Of a stretch of 64,000 nucleotides of DNA, positions 47,941-56,335 are shown piece by piece. The stretch comes from an uncultured Allorhizobium sp. (GTDB taxonomy: Bacteria > Pseudomonadota > Alphaproteobacteria > Rhizobiales > Rhizobiaceae), in the NCBI GenBank assembly GCA_958439205.1, contig OY288189.1, positions 3,239,001-3,303,000 of the forward strand, written 5' to 3'. The first letter of the stretch is position 1. Every line of letters starts with the position of its first letter. The notes beneath the pieces are model-generated. The model worked only from the letters and a program-made list of their open reading frames with translations. It was not told the DNA's origin and did no database searches. The position numbers and the translations under genes are program-made.

Positions 47941-49242
47941 ATGGACCGGCAGGCTTTCGAACACGTTTCCTCTTTGTGGACGAGTCACACCGTTCAGGAG
48001 GCGGCAGACTCAGACTCGGCACAACTGGAGGCGCAAAGCGTCTTCTATTCCAGATTTGGGGACCATATCGTCGACAGTTTCCCGGACGGTCCATTTTCCG
48101 CTTTAGGGCAGGCCGTCAACCGCAGGAGCAGGGCGATCGCCCAGCATTTTGCTGAGGCTATGAACGGTACAAAGAGCTTGGCTTTAGGTCTTCCTGCGCT
48201 GCAACGCTTTACAAGTCCTGACGAATTGGAACGACAGTTCTTGCCCGGCGGTTCCGTCGTTTCCAGGATCATCCCCCTCGGAATATCATATCTGGCGGAG
48301 ACCGCTTTAGTCGGAGCGATTGACGAGGTGGGTTCTGATACTACCAGCCTATTTGTCGCATCCGAGATCGCCAGCTATTGGGCCTGGAAGGCGGGCGTCT
48401 CGCTAGAGGAGAATCGCCGTGACGAGTTGCAAACTCTCATTGTCCAAGCTCGCGCAGCCGTTGGGCAACTTGAGGTCAAGGCGGGAGATCTCGAAAACAG
48501 CATCGAGGCGGCACGTCTCAAAGGCGAAAAGGCGTTGCTTGAACTTGTAACGGAATTTGGCAGGAAGACGGCTTTTTTAGACAATCGCCACCTTGAGTTG
48601 GGCACCAAGATTCGTGAACAGGAGCACGCCTTGGCACAAAATCAGGCGTTCACACAGGCCATTGAAAACAACTTCGCGGCGTTCGCCGATGCAGTTCGTG
48701 AAGAACTGAAGATCAATACCGCCAAGCAACTGTGGGACGCCCGATCTAGCGCCAACCAGCGCGCGTTCACCTGGCCGGCGGCCGTGGCGGTCTTGCTTAT
48801 CGTTATACCCATCGTTGCCGCCTACATCTATCGCGACGGCATCATCTCATATCTGCATGTGATCGAAACGCCGGTTGCCCAGGTCGGCTTGACCACAACA
48901 GGCGCAACAGACGTCGCCGCCTCCAACCCGGGCCTATCGCCTGGCTCTCTGACGGTCATAACCATCGGCAGACTGCTGACCGTGACGATCCCGATTGCTC
49001 TCTGGTTCTGGCTGATCAAACTTGTCGTTCGATACAACTACCGAAGCATGGTCCTGGCGGATGATGCGAGGCAAAGGTCAACGATGATGGATACCTATTT
49101 TCACTTGATCGAGCACAAGGCTGCATCTGTAGAGGATCGTGCCCTTATCCTTGCAGCACTATTCCGCCCTGCTCCTGGTCACGGCCCCGATAATGTCGAG
49201 CCACCTGACTTCACAGACTTCATCAACAAAATGAAGGGATGA
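47941..49242 (+). CDS. DUF6161-like coiled-coil membrane protein
   Basis: About 433 residues. The first half is soluble and helical. A coiled coil covers roughly residues 155-265 (RRDELQTLIVQARAAVGQLE and onward). Two membrane helices follow (AAVAVLLIVIPIVAAYIY; LLTVTIPIALWFWLIKLVV), then a conserved C-terminal block with MVLADDARQRSTMMDTYFHL and ALILAALFRP that I associate with the DUF6161 family. The start is uncertain: ATG 47941 was chosen because the preceding 40 codons from 47821 look non-coding. It points towards the ATPase/STAS-like cassette. Confidence 0.65.
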   Translation: MDRQAFEHVSSLWTSHTVQEAADSDSAQLEAQSVFYSRFGDHIVDSFPDGPFSALGQAVNRRSRAIAQHFAEAMNGTKSLALGLPALQRFTSPDELERQFLPGGSVVSRIIPLGISYLAETALVGAIDEVGSDTTSLFVASEIASYWAWKAGVSLEENRRDELQTLIVQARAAVGQLEVKAGDLENSIEAARLKGEKALLELVTEFGRKTAFLDNRHLELGTKIREQEHALAQNQAFTQAIENNFAAFADAVREELKINTAKQLWDARSSANQRAFTWPAAVAVLLIVIPIVAAYIYRDGIISYLHVIETPVAQVGLTTTGATDVAASNPGLSPGSLTVITIGRLLTVTIPIALWFWLIKLVVRYNYRSMVLADDARQRSTMMDTYFHLIEHKAASVEDRALILAALFRPAPGHGPDNVEPPDFTDFINKMKG

Positions 49243-49279
49243 TCGCGGCTTCGTGGGATAGAGAGATGAACGATGCACT

Positions 49280-49939
49280 TCACTTCAGCGTCGGCATCGG
49301 CGCCACTGCTGTGCCCAGCGCGGCGCCGAGTTCGGCCGGCCGGGCCTTATCGCCCCCGAACATTCCCAGCCAAAACATGCCGAGCAGGACCAAAGCTGTA
49401 AACAGGAGCCATCCAGCCCAATTGCGGCGGAAGGCTACGATGAAATAGACCCCGAGCTGCGATAGAGATACCGTATCTCTTCTAACGTCCCGCAAAAGGT
49501 TGATTAGCTGGGCGCTCGTGTCGAAGATGAGCATCGCACGTTGAGGGTCAATGCCGTTGCGGTTCCCCTCGAATTGGTCGCCAGTGGCCAGGCTATAAAG
49601 CTCTTGCGATCTTTGCTTGTACTCAGATTGCCGCTTCCCACTGAGCGCTGCGACCCTTGGATAAGGGATAGTCGTTGCCGCATGCGCTGCCCTGACTTTG
49701 GCGGCTAACGCAGTGTCCTTCATTTTACGGATGTCCGCCTCGCCCTCGGCCGGCGGCTTCGCATCGGGGACGGCAAGCCAGTAGTCGACAGCTTGATCGC
49801 GAAACTTCTCGATGTCTTTGATATGATCGTTGATAAGAGCGGAGTCTTCCGCTCGGAGCACCCTGTACTGCTGGAACAGCCAACTCAGAACGGCGCCGAC
49901 CACCAAAAAGCCGGCGCGCTCAAACAGTTGATCAGGCAT
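49280..49939 (-). CDS. Membrane protein, third gene of the ATPase/STAS-like cassette
   Basis: A 219-residue protein with an N-terminal helix (GFLVVGAVLSWLFQQY), a charged middle of about 130 residues, and a C-terminal helix (WAGWLLFTALVLLGMFWLGMFG). Its ATG overlaps the stop of the STAS-like gene. No family recognised. As the only membrane partner of a cytoplasmic ATPase and a STAS-like protein it may be the sensor or the effector. Confidence 0.65.
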   Translation of the reverse strand: MPDQLFERAGFLVVGAVLSWLFQQYRVLRAEDSALINDHIKDIEKFRDQAVDYWLAVPDAKPPAEGEADIRKMKDTALAAKVRAAHAATTIPYPRVAALSGKRQSEYKQRSQELYSLATGDQFEGNRNGIDPQRAMLIFDTSAQLINLLRDVRRDTVSLSQLGVYFIVAFRRNWAGWLLFTALVLLGMFWLGMFGGDKARPAELGAALGTAVAPMPTLK

Positions 49940-50291
49940 GAACGCTGGCCTGCTGTGGGACAGCGTCATTGATGTAGCTGATGATCGAATCCTTGAAGAA
50001 TGCCAGGTGAGACTTCGTGCATACTATCTCAAGTAGAGCATCTAACTCGGAATGGGAGAATGCTCCGTTACGGATCAATCCAGCGAATGCCTCTTCAAGG
50101 AACGAGGAGCCGAACGACCGCACACCATCGATGTCGACAAGTACTTTACTGCCAGTCGCCGACTGAGCACGCTTGAGGGCGGGAAGAAGAATTTCCTCCC
50201 GGAAACGTTGCCCATTGAACGTGCCGTCTGCCGGGTAACGGCCAGATGGATACGGGCTGAACTGTTTTGCGACATCAATCTGCATAAGCAT
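49932..50291 (-). CDS. STAS-like (DUF4325-type) protein
   Basis: A 119-residue protein with the alternating strand/helix pattern of STAS folds. KVLVDIDGVRSFGSSFLEEAFAG has the strand, the loop with serines where anti-anti-sigma factors are phosphorylated, and the following helix, as in the DUF4325 group. It starts right after the ATPase stop and overlaps the membrane gene, so all three are coupled. Confidence 0.72.
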   Translation of the reverse strand: MLMQIDVAKQFSPYPSGRYPADGTFNGQRFREEILLPALKRAQSATGSKVLVDIDGVRSFGSSFLEEAFAGLIRNGAFSHSELDALLEIVCTKSHLAFFKDSIISYINDAVPQQASVHA

Positions 50292-51476
50292 TCAAACCCC
50301 CAAAACATTGGTAAGTTCCACGCGCCATTCGATCAACGTGCCGCCTAGCTCATACGGTACAGCACCTGAACTGAAACGTCCACGTGTGCTTCTGAAACAC
50401 CATCCACCACGACTGATTACGGTCATTTCACCAGTGCCGACGCGCGCGATAACCGACATCATCTGGGGAAGCCCTTTGCCTCGGTGTCGTTCGTCAGTAC
50501 GGGAACCACCATACCTCAACGCCGCGCGGATATAGGTACCATCATTCTGAAAGTCAAACGACGGCGTCTGGTTTATGGTACGGCCAAGGTAATCCAAGAC
50601 CTTCTCGTAACGCTGTATACGCGGATACGTGACCGGAATTGTGACGCCTTGATCGTACACGACGACCGTTAATGAATTGTCTCGCCGGTCGGCGGTCGCA
50701 GCAATCCAAAGTCTCCCAACGTGGGGGTATTTGGGCGCAAAGTCGGCTGGGTAGGCATGGTTGGTGACGTTGCTGATCGCTTCACTCAGCCCGGTCAGAA
50801 TGTCGATGAAGACCTGATCCGGGATTGATTTAGCTGGATCAAGAAATGCCCCAAGCTCTTGGAGAGCACGATCAACCAGTGCGAGGTCATCTGCATTTCT
50901 CGAACTGACGATTTGCATCGTCAGGGTGTCGCCATGCTCAGCGGTTTCGCCATGTTTACCCGGCACGATACCAACGATGCCAAAAAAGCCTAGCTGGTAA
51001 AGGGTTCGGAAGACCGGGAGATTCCATCTGTCGAGATCAACGGTGTGCGGCACTTCTGATGACGACAGCTTCATCCGTTCATATTCTGCTGCAAGAACCA
51101 CCGCTGCGCCGGTAGAGATGCGCTCCGGATACGAGAAATCGAAATAGGATCCGATCCTAGGCAGGCGACGTGACGACAGCCGAGTGACTAGCTTTCGTTT
51201 CTTCGAGACCATCTCTGCAGCGCCGGTTTGGAGGTTCGCAAAGAACTGCATTGTCTGCCTGGTATTTCTTTGAAAACAAAGCTCCTTCGGAGGCTTGTGA
51301 GCTTTACCACTGCAGACTGCCCATTCCGGATCGCCGCCCTGCCAAATCTGCACCACGCGCCCATCAGACGGCGCGCGCGTGCTATAGTTCCCCACGCGCC
51401 GCTTGAAGCGCCGGCGATGCTCGTTTGCAGCTCGCCGGCGATGCCATAACAAATTTCTTTCTGAAAGCTTCTTCAC
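50292..51476 (-). CDS. GHKL-type ATPase (anti-sigma-kinase-like)
   Basis: Up to 394 residues. The C-terminal third is a Bergerat-fold ATPase: N box EAISNVTNH (E232, N236, H240), G1 VVYDQGVTIP (D275, G277), G2 RHRGKGLPQM (G333-L336). There is no histidine-kinase dimerisation domain, so it resembles SpoIIAB/RsbW-type kinases more than sensor kinases. Residues 100-210 form another domain (GSYFDFSYPERISTGAAVVL). The GTG start at 51476 has no clear ribosome-binding site and the first 75 residues are very basic, so ATG 51251 or 51212 could be the true start. Confidence 0.75.
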   Translation of the reverse strand: MKKLSERNLLWHRRRAANEHRRRFKRRVGNYSTRAPSDGRVVQIWQGGDPEWAVCSGKAHKPPKELCFQRNTRQTMQFFANLQTGAAEMVSKKRKLVTRLSSRRLPRIGSYFDFSYPERISTGAAVVLAAEYERMKLSSSEVPHTVDLDRWNLPVFRTLYQLGFFGIVGIVPGKHGETAEHGDTLTMQIVSSRNADDLALVDRALQELGAFLDPAKSIPDQVFIDILTGLSEAISNVTNHAYPADFAPKYPHVGRLWIAATADRRDNSLTVVVYDQGVTIPVTYPRIQRYEKVLDYLGRTINQTPSFDFQNDGTYIRAALRYGGSRTDERHRGKGLPQMMSVIARVGTGEMTVISRGGWCFRSTRGRFSSGAVPYELGGTLIEWRVELTNVLGV

Positions 51477-51591
51477 TTTATCAGCTGCGCCGCCCTACCC
51501 CATCATGTAGTTGCGTCATAAACAACCGGCAGTCAATGCAGCTCGGCGCTGCACTTTTCGAGCTAGCTAGTTGAAGAGCCTGCATGGTCGC

Positions 51592-52419
51592 TTAATCCCA
51601 CGTCCTCGCCCACTGGCGCAGCTCCGCCTTGGCCTTTTCCGGCCAATCCTTCACCGGCGAAGGGTAGACGACAATCTTGCCGCCTTCAGGCTTCCACGCC
51701 GCATAGGCCCGCCGATCGCGGCCGGAAAGGAAAATTAGGCCCGCCTCATCGAGACACATATGTGGACGGCACGACGTCCCGACATAGTCGTCTCCCTTGA
51801 ATTCGCCAGCGCCGACGCCGGCCATCACTCCTTGGAAATTCCCGAAGTCAGAGCCCAGCAGATCCGCCAAGCTTGCCGCAATGGCTCCATTGGCGAAGGC
51901 TTCGGATGGATGGGATATCGAGCGCTCCCGGAGGCTTTCCCAGCCCGCAGCCGGATCGGGAGAGAAAGCTACCGCCGAGAGCGCCTGGATTCCATCCTTT
52001 GCGGTCCATTCCCACCGTTCTTGATCCCTACCCGGCACTTTCCTTGTGGTGAATTCAATCCGATCGTCCTCAACACGGTGCTCCACAATGGCGCAACTCT
52101 CCAGAGGCCCGTCAAATCGCGGATTGGCTCCCGCCGGGAAGGACAGCACGAAGGGAGAGCCGTCGCAAGCATTCCCACCCGCCGAACTGGAGCCGATCAG
52201 CACAAGGGAACCGCTGAGGGCGTAGGCTGCATCGAATGTGATATACTGGTCGACATGGATCTCCCGATCGTCGACCACCAATGCCTTTTGAAGTTCCTTC
52301 TCCAGCACCTGGACCCTATGACCTGCAATTTCGCGGATCTCGATCGCGCTGGACTGCCCGGCTGAAATGAGCAACACCAACAGAGTGATGACTGTTACCA
52401 AGGCGCGATCAGGTGGCAT
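51592..52419 (-). CDS. Exported hypothetical protein
   Basis: A 275-residue protein with a Sec signal (ALVTVITLLVLLISAGQSSA, cleavage after SSA). The mature protein is soluble, with four cysteines. The region KPEGGKIVVYPSPVKDWPEKAKAELRQW near the end is split by a proline turn. No family recognised. It is 115 bp downstream of the ATPase start region but on the same strand, upstream of it in transcription order. Confidence 0.7.
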   Translation of the reverse strand: MPPDRALVTVITLLVLLISAGQSSAIEIREIAGHRVQVLEKELQKALVVDDREIHVDQYITFDAAYALSGSLVLIGSSSAGGNACDGSPFVLSFPAGANPRFDGPLESCAIVEHRVEDDRIEFTTRKVPGRDQERWEWTAKDGIQALSAVAFSPDPAAGWESLRERSISHPSEAFANGAIAASLADLLGSDFGNFQGVMAGVGAGEFKGDDYVGTSCRPHMCLDEAGLIFLSGRDRRAYAAWKPEGGKIVVYPSPVKDWPEKAKAELRQWARTWD

Positions 52420-52593
52420 TCCGGAATCCTTTGCTGCAGGACCTGGAACCTAACGCGAGGTACTTTGCCTTTGCAACTCGCGAAGATGGTCCGGCACACT
52501 GGATTAATCCCATTGTGTCTCGGCATCGAGGGGTGACACTGTAACACCCGTCGCCTTCAGGCCGTCTCGGTGGCCGGTTGGGATCAAGCGAAT

Positions 52594-52688
52594 GGTGGCG
52601 ATTTTAGCCACCAACTGCGGAAATTCCGCAGTCCGGATGTCGCCACTGGCTAATTTCGCCAGTCGTCGAGGTGGAGAAATTCCCCGCC
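52594..52688. repeat. Array of four 19-bp palindromes
   Basis: GGTGGCGATTTTAGCCACC (52594-52612), ACTGCGGAAATTCCGCAGT (52614-52632), ACTGGCTAATTTCGCCAGT (52645-52663) and GGTGGAGAAATTCCCCGCC (52670-52688). All are 19 bp with an AAATT/AATTT-like centre and GC-rich arms, and centres are 20, 31 and 25 bp apart. The arms vary while staying complementary, as for a protein-binding or recombination site. Confidence 0.75.
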
Positions 52689-52732
52689 AGATGGCAAAAC
52701 CGTCTTCTTCGACAACGGTTTCCACAAGGCAG

Positions 52733-52757
52733 AAAAAGGTCCACGAAGAGGACCTTT
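52733..52757 (-). terminator. Intrinsic terminator after the phage-like operon
   Basis: AAAGGTCC (52735-52742) and GGACCTTT (52750-52757) form a perfect stem with a 7-nt loop; on the minus strand it continues into TTC. It follows the gene at 52793-53632 by 36 bp. Confidence 0.75.
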
Positions 52758-52792
52758 AATTATTCCCGCCGTTAATATTTAAGGCTCCGCAC

Positions 52793-53632
52793 CTAGGGCC
52801 GCCTGATCAAGTTCGTATCGCCCTCGGATTGCCTTCTGGCTACCGTTACCATGCCCGCTGCCTTTGCTTTCCCGATCGCCTGTCGAACCATGAAGCGCCC
52901 AACCCCCGCGCGCTTCGCAACATCCATGTGAGACAACGAGCACACGTCACGGCGATGGATCTCGTCGAAGATGACACTTAGAGCCAAACGCTCCGCCGCA
53001 GTGAAGCCGATAGAGATCGACAAATCGTTTTCGTTGGAAACGCTTTCATGGGTCACCATTTCGCGGGCGCTGCCTTTACTGCGGGCTGCTCTTGAATTGA
53101 GGGCACTATTTGAGCCTGGCAAAGATCTTTCCGGCCGGATCGAGTTAAACGAAGCCGACGAAGATAGCGAAATACCAGCGCCAATTAGACCGGTAACAGC
53201 CAGCGCCGTGGCGCTGCCCGTAGCGATACCTGCCGCTGTCAAGATCGGACCAGCAATCATCGGCGCGACGAGGATCGCGAGAATTCCAACAACAGCGGAT
53301 ATCACCGATCGCAGGGCACCTTTTCCGGGAACTGCCACGATGCCCACCGTAGCCCCCGGCTTCACTCTAATCCTCGCGTAATTCTCGCGCAGGATGGAGT
53401 GACCGTTGATGTTCACATGCAGCCGGTCTTTGCTGAACCTGCATCCGGACCGCTCAACGCAGATGTCGATCATCTCAGAGATTGACAGCCCAGGTACAAA
53501 CACGTGCCGGGTCACTTCCTGCTTAAGCGGGCTCGCTCGAAAAATCACGCTAACGCGCTCGGATGGCCCGATTACCTCGCCCTCGATGACCTGAGACAAT
53601 GCGGGGCGAGCTGCCGGGGTTATCGCGTTCAT
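52793..53632 (-). CDS. Phage tail-assembly-like N-terminus fused to a winged-helix C-terminus
   Basis: A 279-residue protein in two parts. Residues 25-165 resemble tail-tip/tail-assembly proteins of lambda-like and gene-transfer-agent-like phages: VFVPGLSISEMIDIC, INGHSILRENYARIRVKPG, then a long glycine/alanine-rich hydrophobic region (SVISAVVGILAILVAPMIAG). Residues 205-279 look like a winged helix (DVAKRAGVGRFMVRQAIGKA, AGMVTVARR). The combination is unusual. GGAGGG precedes the ATG, which overlaps the stop of the upstream gene (ATGA). Confidence 0.6.
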   Translation of the reverse strand: MNAITPAARPALSQVIEGEVIGPSERVSVIFRASPLKQEVTRHVFVPGLSISEMIDICVERSGCRFSKDRLHVNINGHSILRENYARIRVKPGATVGIVAVPGKGALRSVISAVVGILAILVAPMIAGPILTAAGIATGSATALAVTGLIGAGISLSSSASFNSIRPERSLPGSNSALNSRAARSKGSAREMVTHESVSNENDLSISIGFTAAERLALSVIFDEIHRRDVCSLSHMDVAKRAGVGRFMVRQAIGKAKAAGMVTVARRQSEGDTNLIRRP

Positions 53633-54318
53633 GCGACCCTCCGGTTTCTCGGATCAATTGGAGCATTGATTGGTTCATCCCACCGGCACAGGATTTTCGA
53701 AGTGACACCGCTTGCGGCGACAGTGGTCAACTCGCAATGCCCGCCGATCACGTGGCGCGGCAAGTCAGCGCCGGGCACAAGATCCGGTCGACTCCGCATG
53801 ATGGACATGATCTCCGCCCCATGAAGCGCGGGAAATTCCGGTTCGTTGATGGCGGAAGGTGGCAGATTCAGGTGCTTCAGGTCGTCCCACACCACCTTTG
53901 GACCAGCGCAGATCTGCGCGCCCATAGCGTGAAATTGGAACGGCTCCGGTTCCGGACGATTTCGATGGCAAGGCACGAAAAAGTGTACCGCGCCCCTGCT
54001 CTCGGACCAGGCAGCGATTAGAAACTCGGCGTCGAATAGTCCTCGCTCCGAAAGGACATCGAAGAGCAATTGAACCATGTCGAGAAGTTCATCGACCGTT
54101 CTTCCAACCGCTTCTGTCTCAGCGATGAAGAGAGATTTCTGGACCACTTCAAACACCTGGCGGGCATCGGTGCCCCTTCCAGTCATGGCCAACTTATGGT
54201 TGGGGAACGTCAGTATCTTGCGATCGACACACAGCAGCCGTCCATCGGGAGCTAGCCAAGCGCCATCTGTTAGCACTTGAACACGATCGGGATAGCGGAA
54301 CGAGAAGAATGCGCTCAT
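53629..54318 (-). CDS. Hypothetical protein, Ntn-hydrolase-like N-terminus
   Basis: A 229-residue soluble protein. The opening SFRYPDRVQVLTDGAWLAPD and KILTFPNHKLAMTGRGTDA follow the strand pattern of proteasome-like/Ntn-hydrolase proteins found in phages, but no catalytic N-terminal nucleophile is evident. It is translationally coupled to the tail-like/winged-helix gene. Confidence 0.55.
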   Translation of the reverse strand: MSAFFSFRYPDRVQVLTDGAWLAPDGRLLCVDRKILTFPNHKLAMTGRGTDARQVFEVVQKSLFIAETEAVGRTVDELLDMVQLLFDVLSERGLFDAEFLIAAWSESRGAVHFFVPCHRNRPEPEPFQFHAMGAQICAGPKVVWDDLKHLNLPPSAINEPEFPALHGAEIMSIMRSRPDLVPGADLPRHVIGGHCELTTVAASGVTSKILCRWDEPINAPIDPRNRRVA

Positions 54319-54351
54319 TGACGGATGCTCCTGGTGTTCTGCGGCGTTCGC

Positions 54352-55023
54352 TCAGCGGCTTTTCATCTGCTTCGACAGCTGGGCAAGAAATGCCGCTAGC
54401 CGATCGAGGTCGGAATGATCCGCGACCAGCCTGTCGAACCAATCGCGGCCCGACGAGCCGACAAGTCCTCCGAGATCATCCGCATCAATGACCGAAAGGT
54501 TTCCGAGGTCCGGGCGTTTCATGTCATTACGGACGCTGTTGAAGATAGAGGCTAACCGGGATTTGTTCGCTTTAAAGCGGTCAAGCTCGCCGACTAGCTC
54601 CGACATCAATCCCGCAATCTCGTGGATCAGTTCGCGTTGCTCGGCCGCAAGCGTCGTGCCCTCTTCAGCCAGCACACGCGCGGCGGCATCCTCTTCAGAC
54701 CGGCGGGCGGCGTCGAGCTTTTCGTTGGCCTTGGCCCGTAGCCCTTCCGCCTCAGTCAGGAGCTGCTGGATAGTCGCTTTCTGAGCGAACAGCTCTTTCG
54801 TTCGCGTCCGATCGATGTTGTCAGCTTCTTGGCGTATCTCGTCGTCGATAGCGTCATGAATATCATCGATATCGCTGATGATGCCCTGAACGCCCTCGAT
54901 GACTGCAGAAACCGCCGTTGAACTGGTGGACGCCAGGAGGTCCCGACGGGACTTATCGAGCCGGGAATCAATCTGTTCCGACGGCGACAACTCTGCTGCG
55001 GGCTGCTGCTTCAACTTGAACAT
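54352..55023 (-). CDS. Coiled-coil protein
   Basis: A 223-residue hydrophilic protein, almost entirely charged helix, with heptad-rich stretches between about 80 and 165 (AQKATIQQLLTEAEGLRAKA and onward). GGAGAT stands 5 nt before the ATG at 55023. Structural or scaffold role possible; no family recognised. Confidence 0.65.
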   Translation of the reverse strand: MFKLKQQPAAELSPSEQIDSRLDKSRRDLLASTSSTAVSAVIEGVQGIISDIDDIHDAIDDEIRQEADNIDRTRTKELFAQKATIQQLLTEAEGLRAKANEKLDAARRSEEDAAARVLAEEGTTLAAEQRELIHEIAGLMSELVGELDRFKANKSRLASIFNSVRNDMKRPDLGNLSVIDADDLGGLVGSSGRDWFDRLVADHSDLDRLAAFLAQLSKQMKSR

Positions 55024-55072
55024 GGTGGATCTCCGATACTTGGCTGGAACGTGGTGTGCGGCGGCGCCCTGA

Positions 55073-55213
55073 TCAGCGCCCAACTTGCGCCAACGCGGCG
55101 CGGAGGTCTCTAAGGTTGGCTTCGATACGCTTCCGCTCATCGGAGCTAGTTGCGACGCGCAATTGCGCCGTCTTCTTCGCAATGGAATTCTCGATTTCAG
55201 CTTTCGTCGACAT
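55073..55213 (-). CDS. 46-residue helical protein
   Basis: A short charged helical protein starting MSTKAEIENSIAKKTAQLRV and ending LRDLRAALAQVGR, preceded by GAGGAAAG. It is 49 bp upstream of the coiled-coil gene in the same direction. Probably one long helix that dimerises. Confidence 0.55.
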   Translation of the reverse strand: MSTKAEIENSIAKKTAQLRVATSSDERKRIEANLRDLRAALAQVGR

Positions 55214-55235
55214 GCATTCTTTCCTCTGGTTTGAG

Positions 55236-55392
55236 GCCGGGCTGGCAAAGGAGGTCGCCAGCCCGGCACAGCCGAGGCAGTCGCGTGCCGAAGACGACTG
55301 CCTGACGAGGTTGAAGCACGAGTCGAGTTGGGGAAAACACCCGGGAAAATCAGCCAAGAGTCGGGGAAAACCGTCCAAGATTTTCCCCAACT
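55236..55392. other. Intergenic region with three perfect hairpins
   Basis: Stem 1: GCCGGGCTGGC (55236-55246) with GCCAGCCCGGC (55257-55267). Stem 2: AGGCAGTCG (55275-55283) with CGACTGCCT (55295-55303). Stem 3: AGTTGGGGAAAA (55326-55337) with TTTTCCCCAACT (55381-55392). On the minus strand the loop of stem 1 reads GACCTCCTTT, an anti-Shine-Dalgarno sequence. It fills the gap between the 260- and 46-residue genes and may be a structured RNA. Confidence 0.6.
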
Positions 55393-55399
55393 GTCGCCA

Positions 55400-56182
55400 T
55401 CACCTCAAAAAGCCGGCATCTCGCAGCTTCCGGTGGGTTTCGTCGAGAAAATCAGTCGTCATCTCGGAATACCGAATGTCACCCTTCACCAGGTCAGGAT
55501 GGTGGTGCTTCAGCCAGTTCAACGCCATCCGAGCACGGCTGCGGTTGTCTATCGGACCGCGTCCTGCGGCAGCTTGCTCCCGGTAGACGAACGCGAGCAG
55601 TATCGTCGCCAGGGCTGTTTTCCCGCCTTCGTTCCGATGCACAGCGCCTCTCGCCAGTGAGACTTTCACGCGCTTTCCGTCATCGGTCAGCGCAAGTCCG
55701 ATCGTCGCAAGTTGCGCCCCATAGTCCTGGAGCAGCCAGATCCGCCCGTCACTGACCATGCCGGCAAAGAGCCCATCGAGATCATCCGAGCGTTGCGCAT
55801 CTGCAGCGCGCTCGACTTCCGTTCCGGCAGCGCTGGTTGCGGAAGAGACCGGCGGCTCCGGTGGCAAGGACACCTGAAGATCGTAAATCGATCGTTTGCC
55901 GTCGTCCGACTGTGCCCAAAATTGCACGCCATCAAAGCGTAGCGTGAGGAAACTCCAAGACGCTGCCGGAATTTCCGTGTGATCCGGGCTGAGCAAATCC
56001 ATTCGGCCCCTCGTCCGGTAGCCGGAGAGCCGCCAGGCATCACGACCGGCTCGAATTCCGATAGCGTCGGCGGCGGCTTCAAGGGCGAGCCATTCGCCTC
56101 GGTGCAGACGGGCTTCGATTTCTTCCCGTTCAATTTGGATCAACCGACGCGCTTCATCACGCCAATCACCTGAACTCTGCAT
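55400..56182 (-). CDS. Hypothetical protein of the right-end operon
   Basis: A 260-residue soluble protein. ATG 56182 with GAGGTTGGTGATC before it was chosen over 56248. The N-terminal 25 residues are a charged helix (WRDEARRLIQIEREEIEARL). The middle has aromatic-rich strands (RFDGVQFWAQSDDGKRSIYD), and the end is helical (RARMALNWLKHHHPDLVKGD). No family recognised; position behind the replication gene suggests an early phage- or plasmid-type function. Confidence 0.6.
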   Translation of the reverse strand: MQSSGDWRDEARRLIQIEREEIEARLHRGEWLALEAAADAIGIRAGRDAWRLSGYRTRGRMDLLSPDHTEIPAASWSFLTLRFDGVQFWAQSDDGKRSIYDLQVSLPPEPPVSSATSAAGTEVERAADAQRSDDLDGLFAGMVSDGRIWLLQDYGAQLATIGLALTDDGKRVKVSLARGAVHRNEGGKTALATILLAFVYREQAAAGRGPIDNRSRARMALNWLKHHHPDLVKGDIRYSEMTTDFLDETHRKLRDAGFLR

Positions 56183-56335
56183 GATCACCAACCTCAGAAT
56201 ATCAAAGGAAAACAACAACAAGGGAAACGGAAACCCCCTTCGCAACATGCACAGTCACGAAAGCCAGGGTGCGAACTGCCTCGCGGGACTTCGGGATCCT
56301 CAGAGGGACCCATGACGCTGTCGGACCAGCCCTCG

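Larger units (their letters stand above)
52420..52792. other. 373-bp stretch without a supported gene, holding a palindrome array and a terminator
   Basis: Contains four 19-bp palindromes (52594-52688) and the terminator at 52733-52757. An open frame at 52504-52725 on the minus strand runs through the whole array, starts with GTG, has no ribosome-binding site and is not supported. Confidence 0.6.

Noticed and set aside
52504..52725. 73-codon minus-strand frame considered as a gene
   Set aside because: GTG start without a ribosome-binding site, a terminator just upstream, and it consists largely of the palindrome array at 52594-52688.
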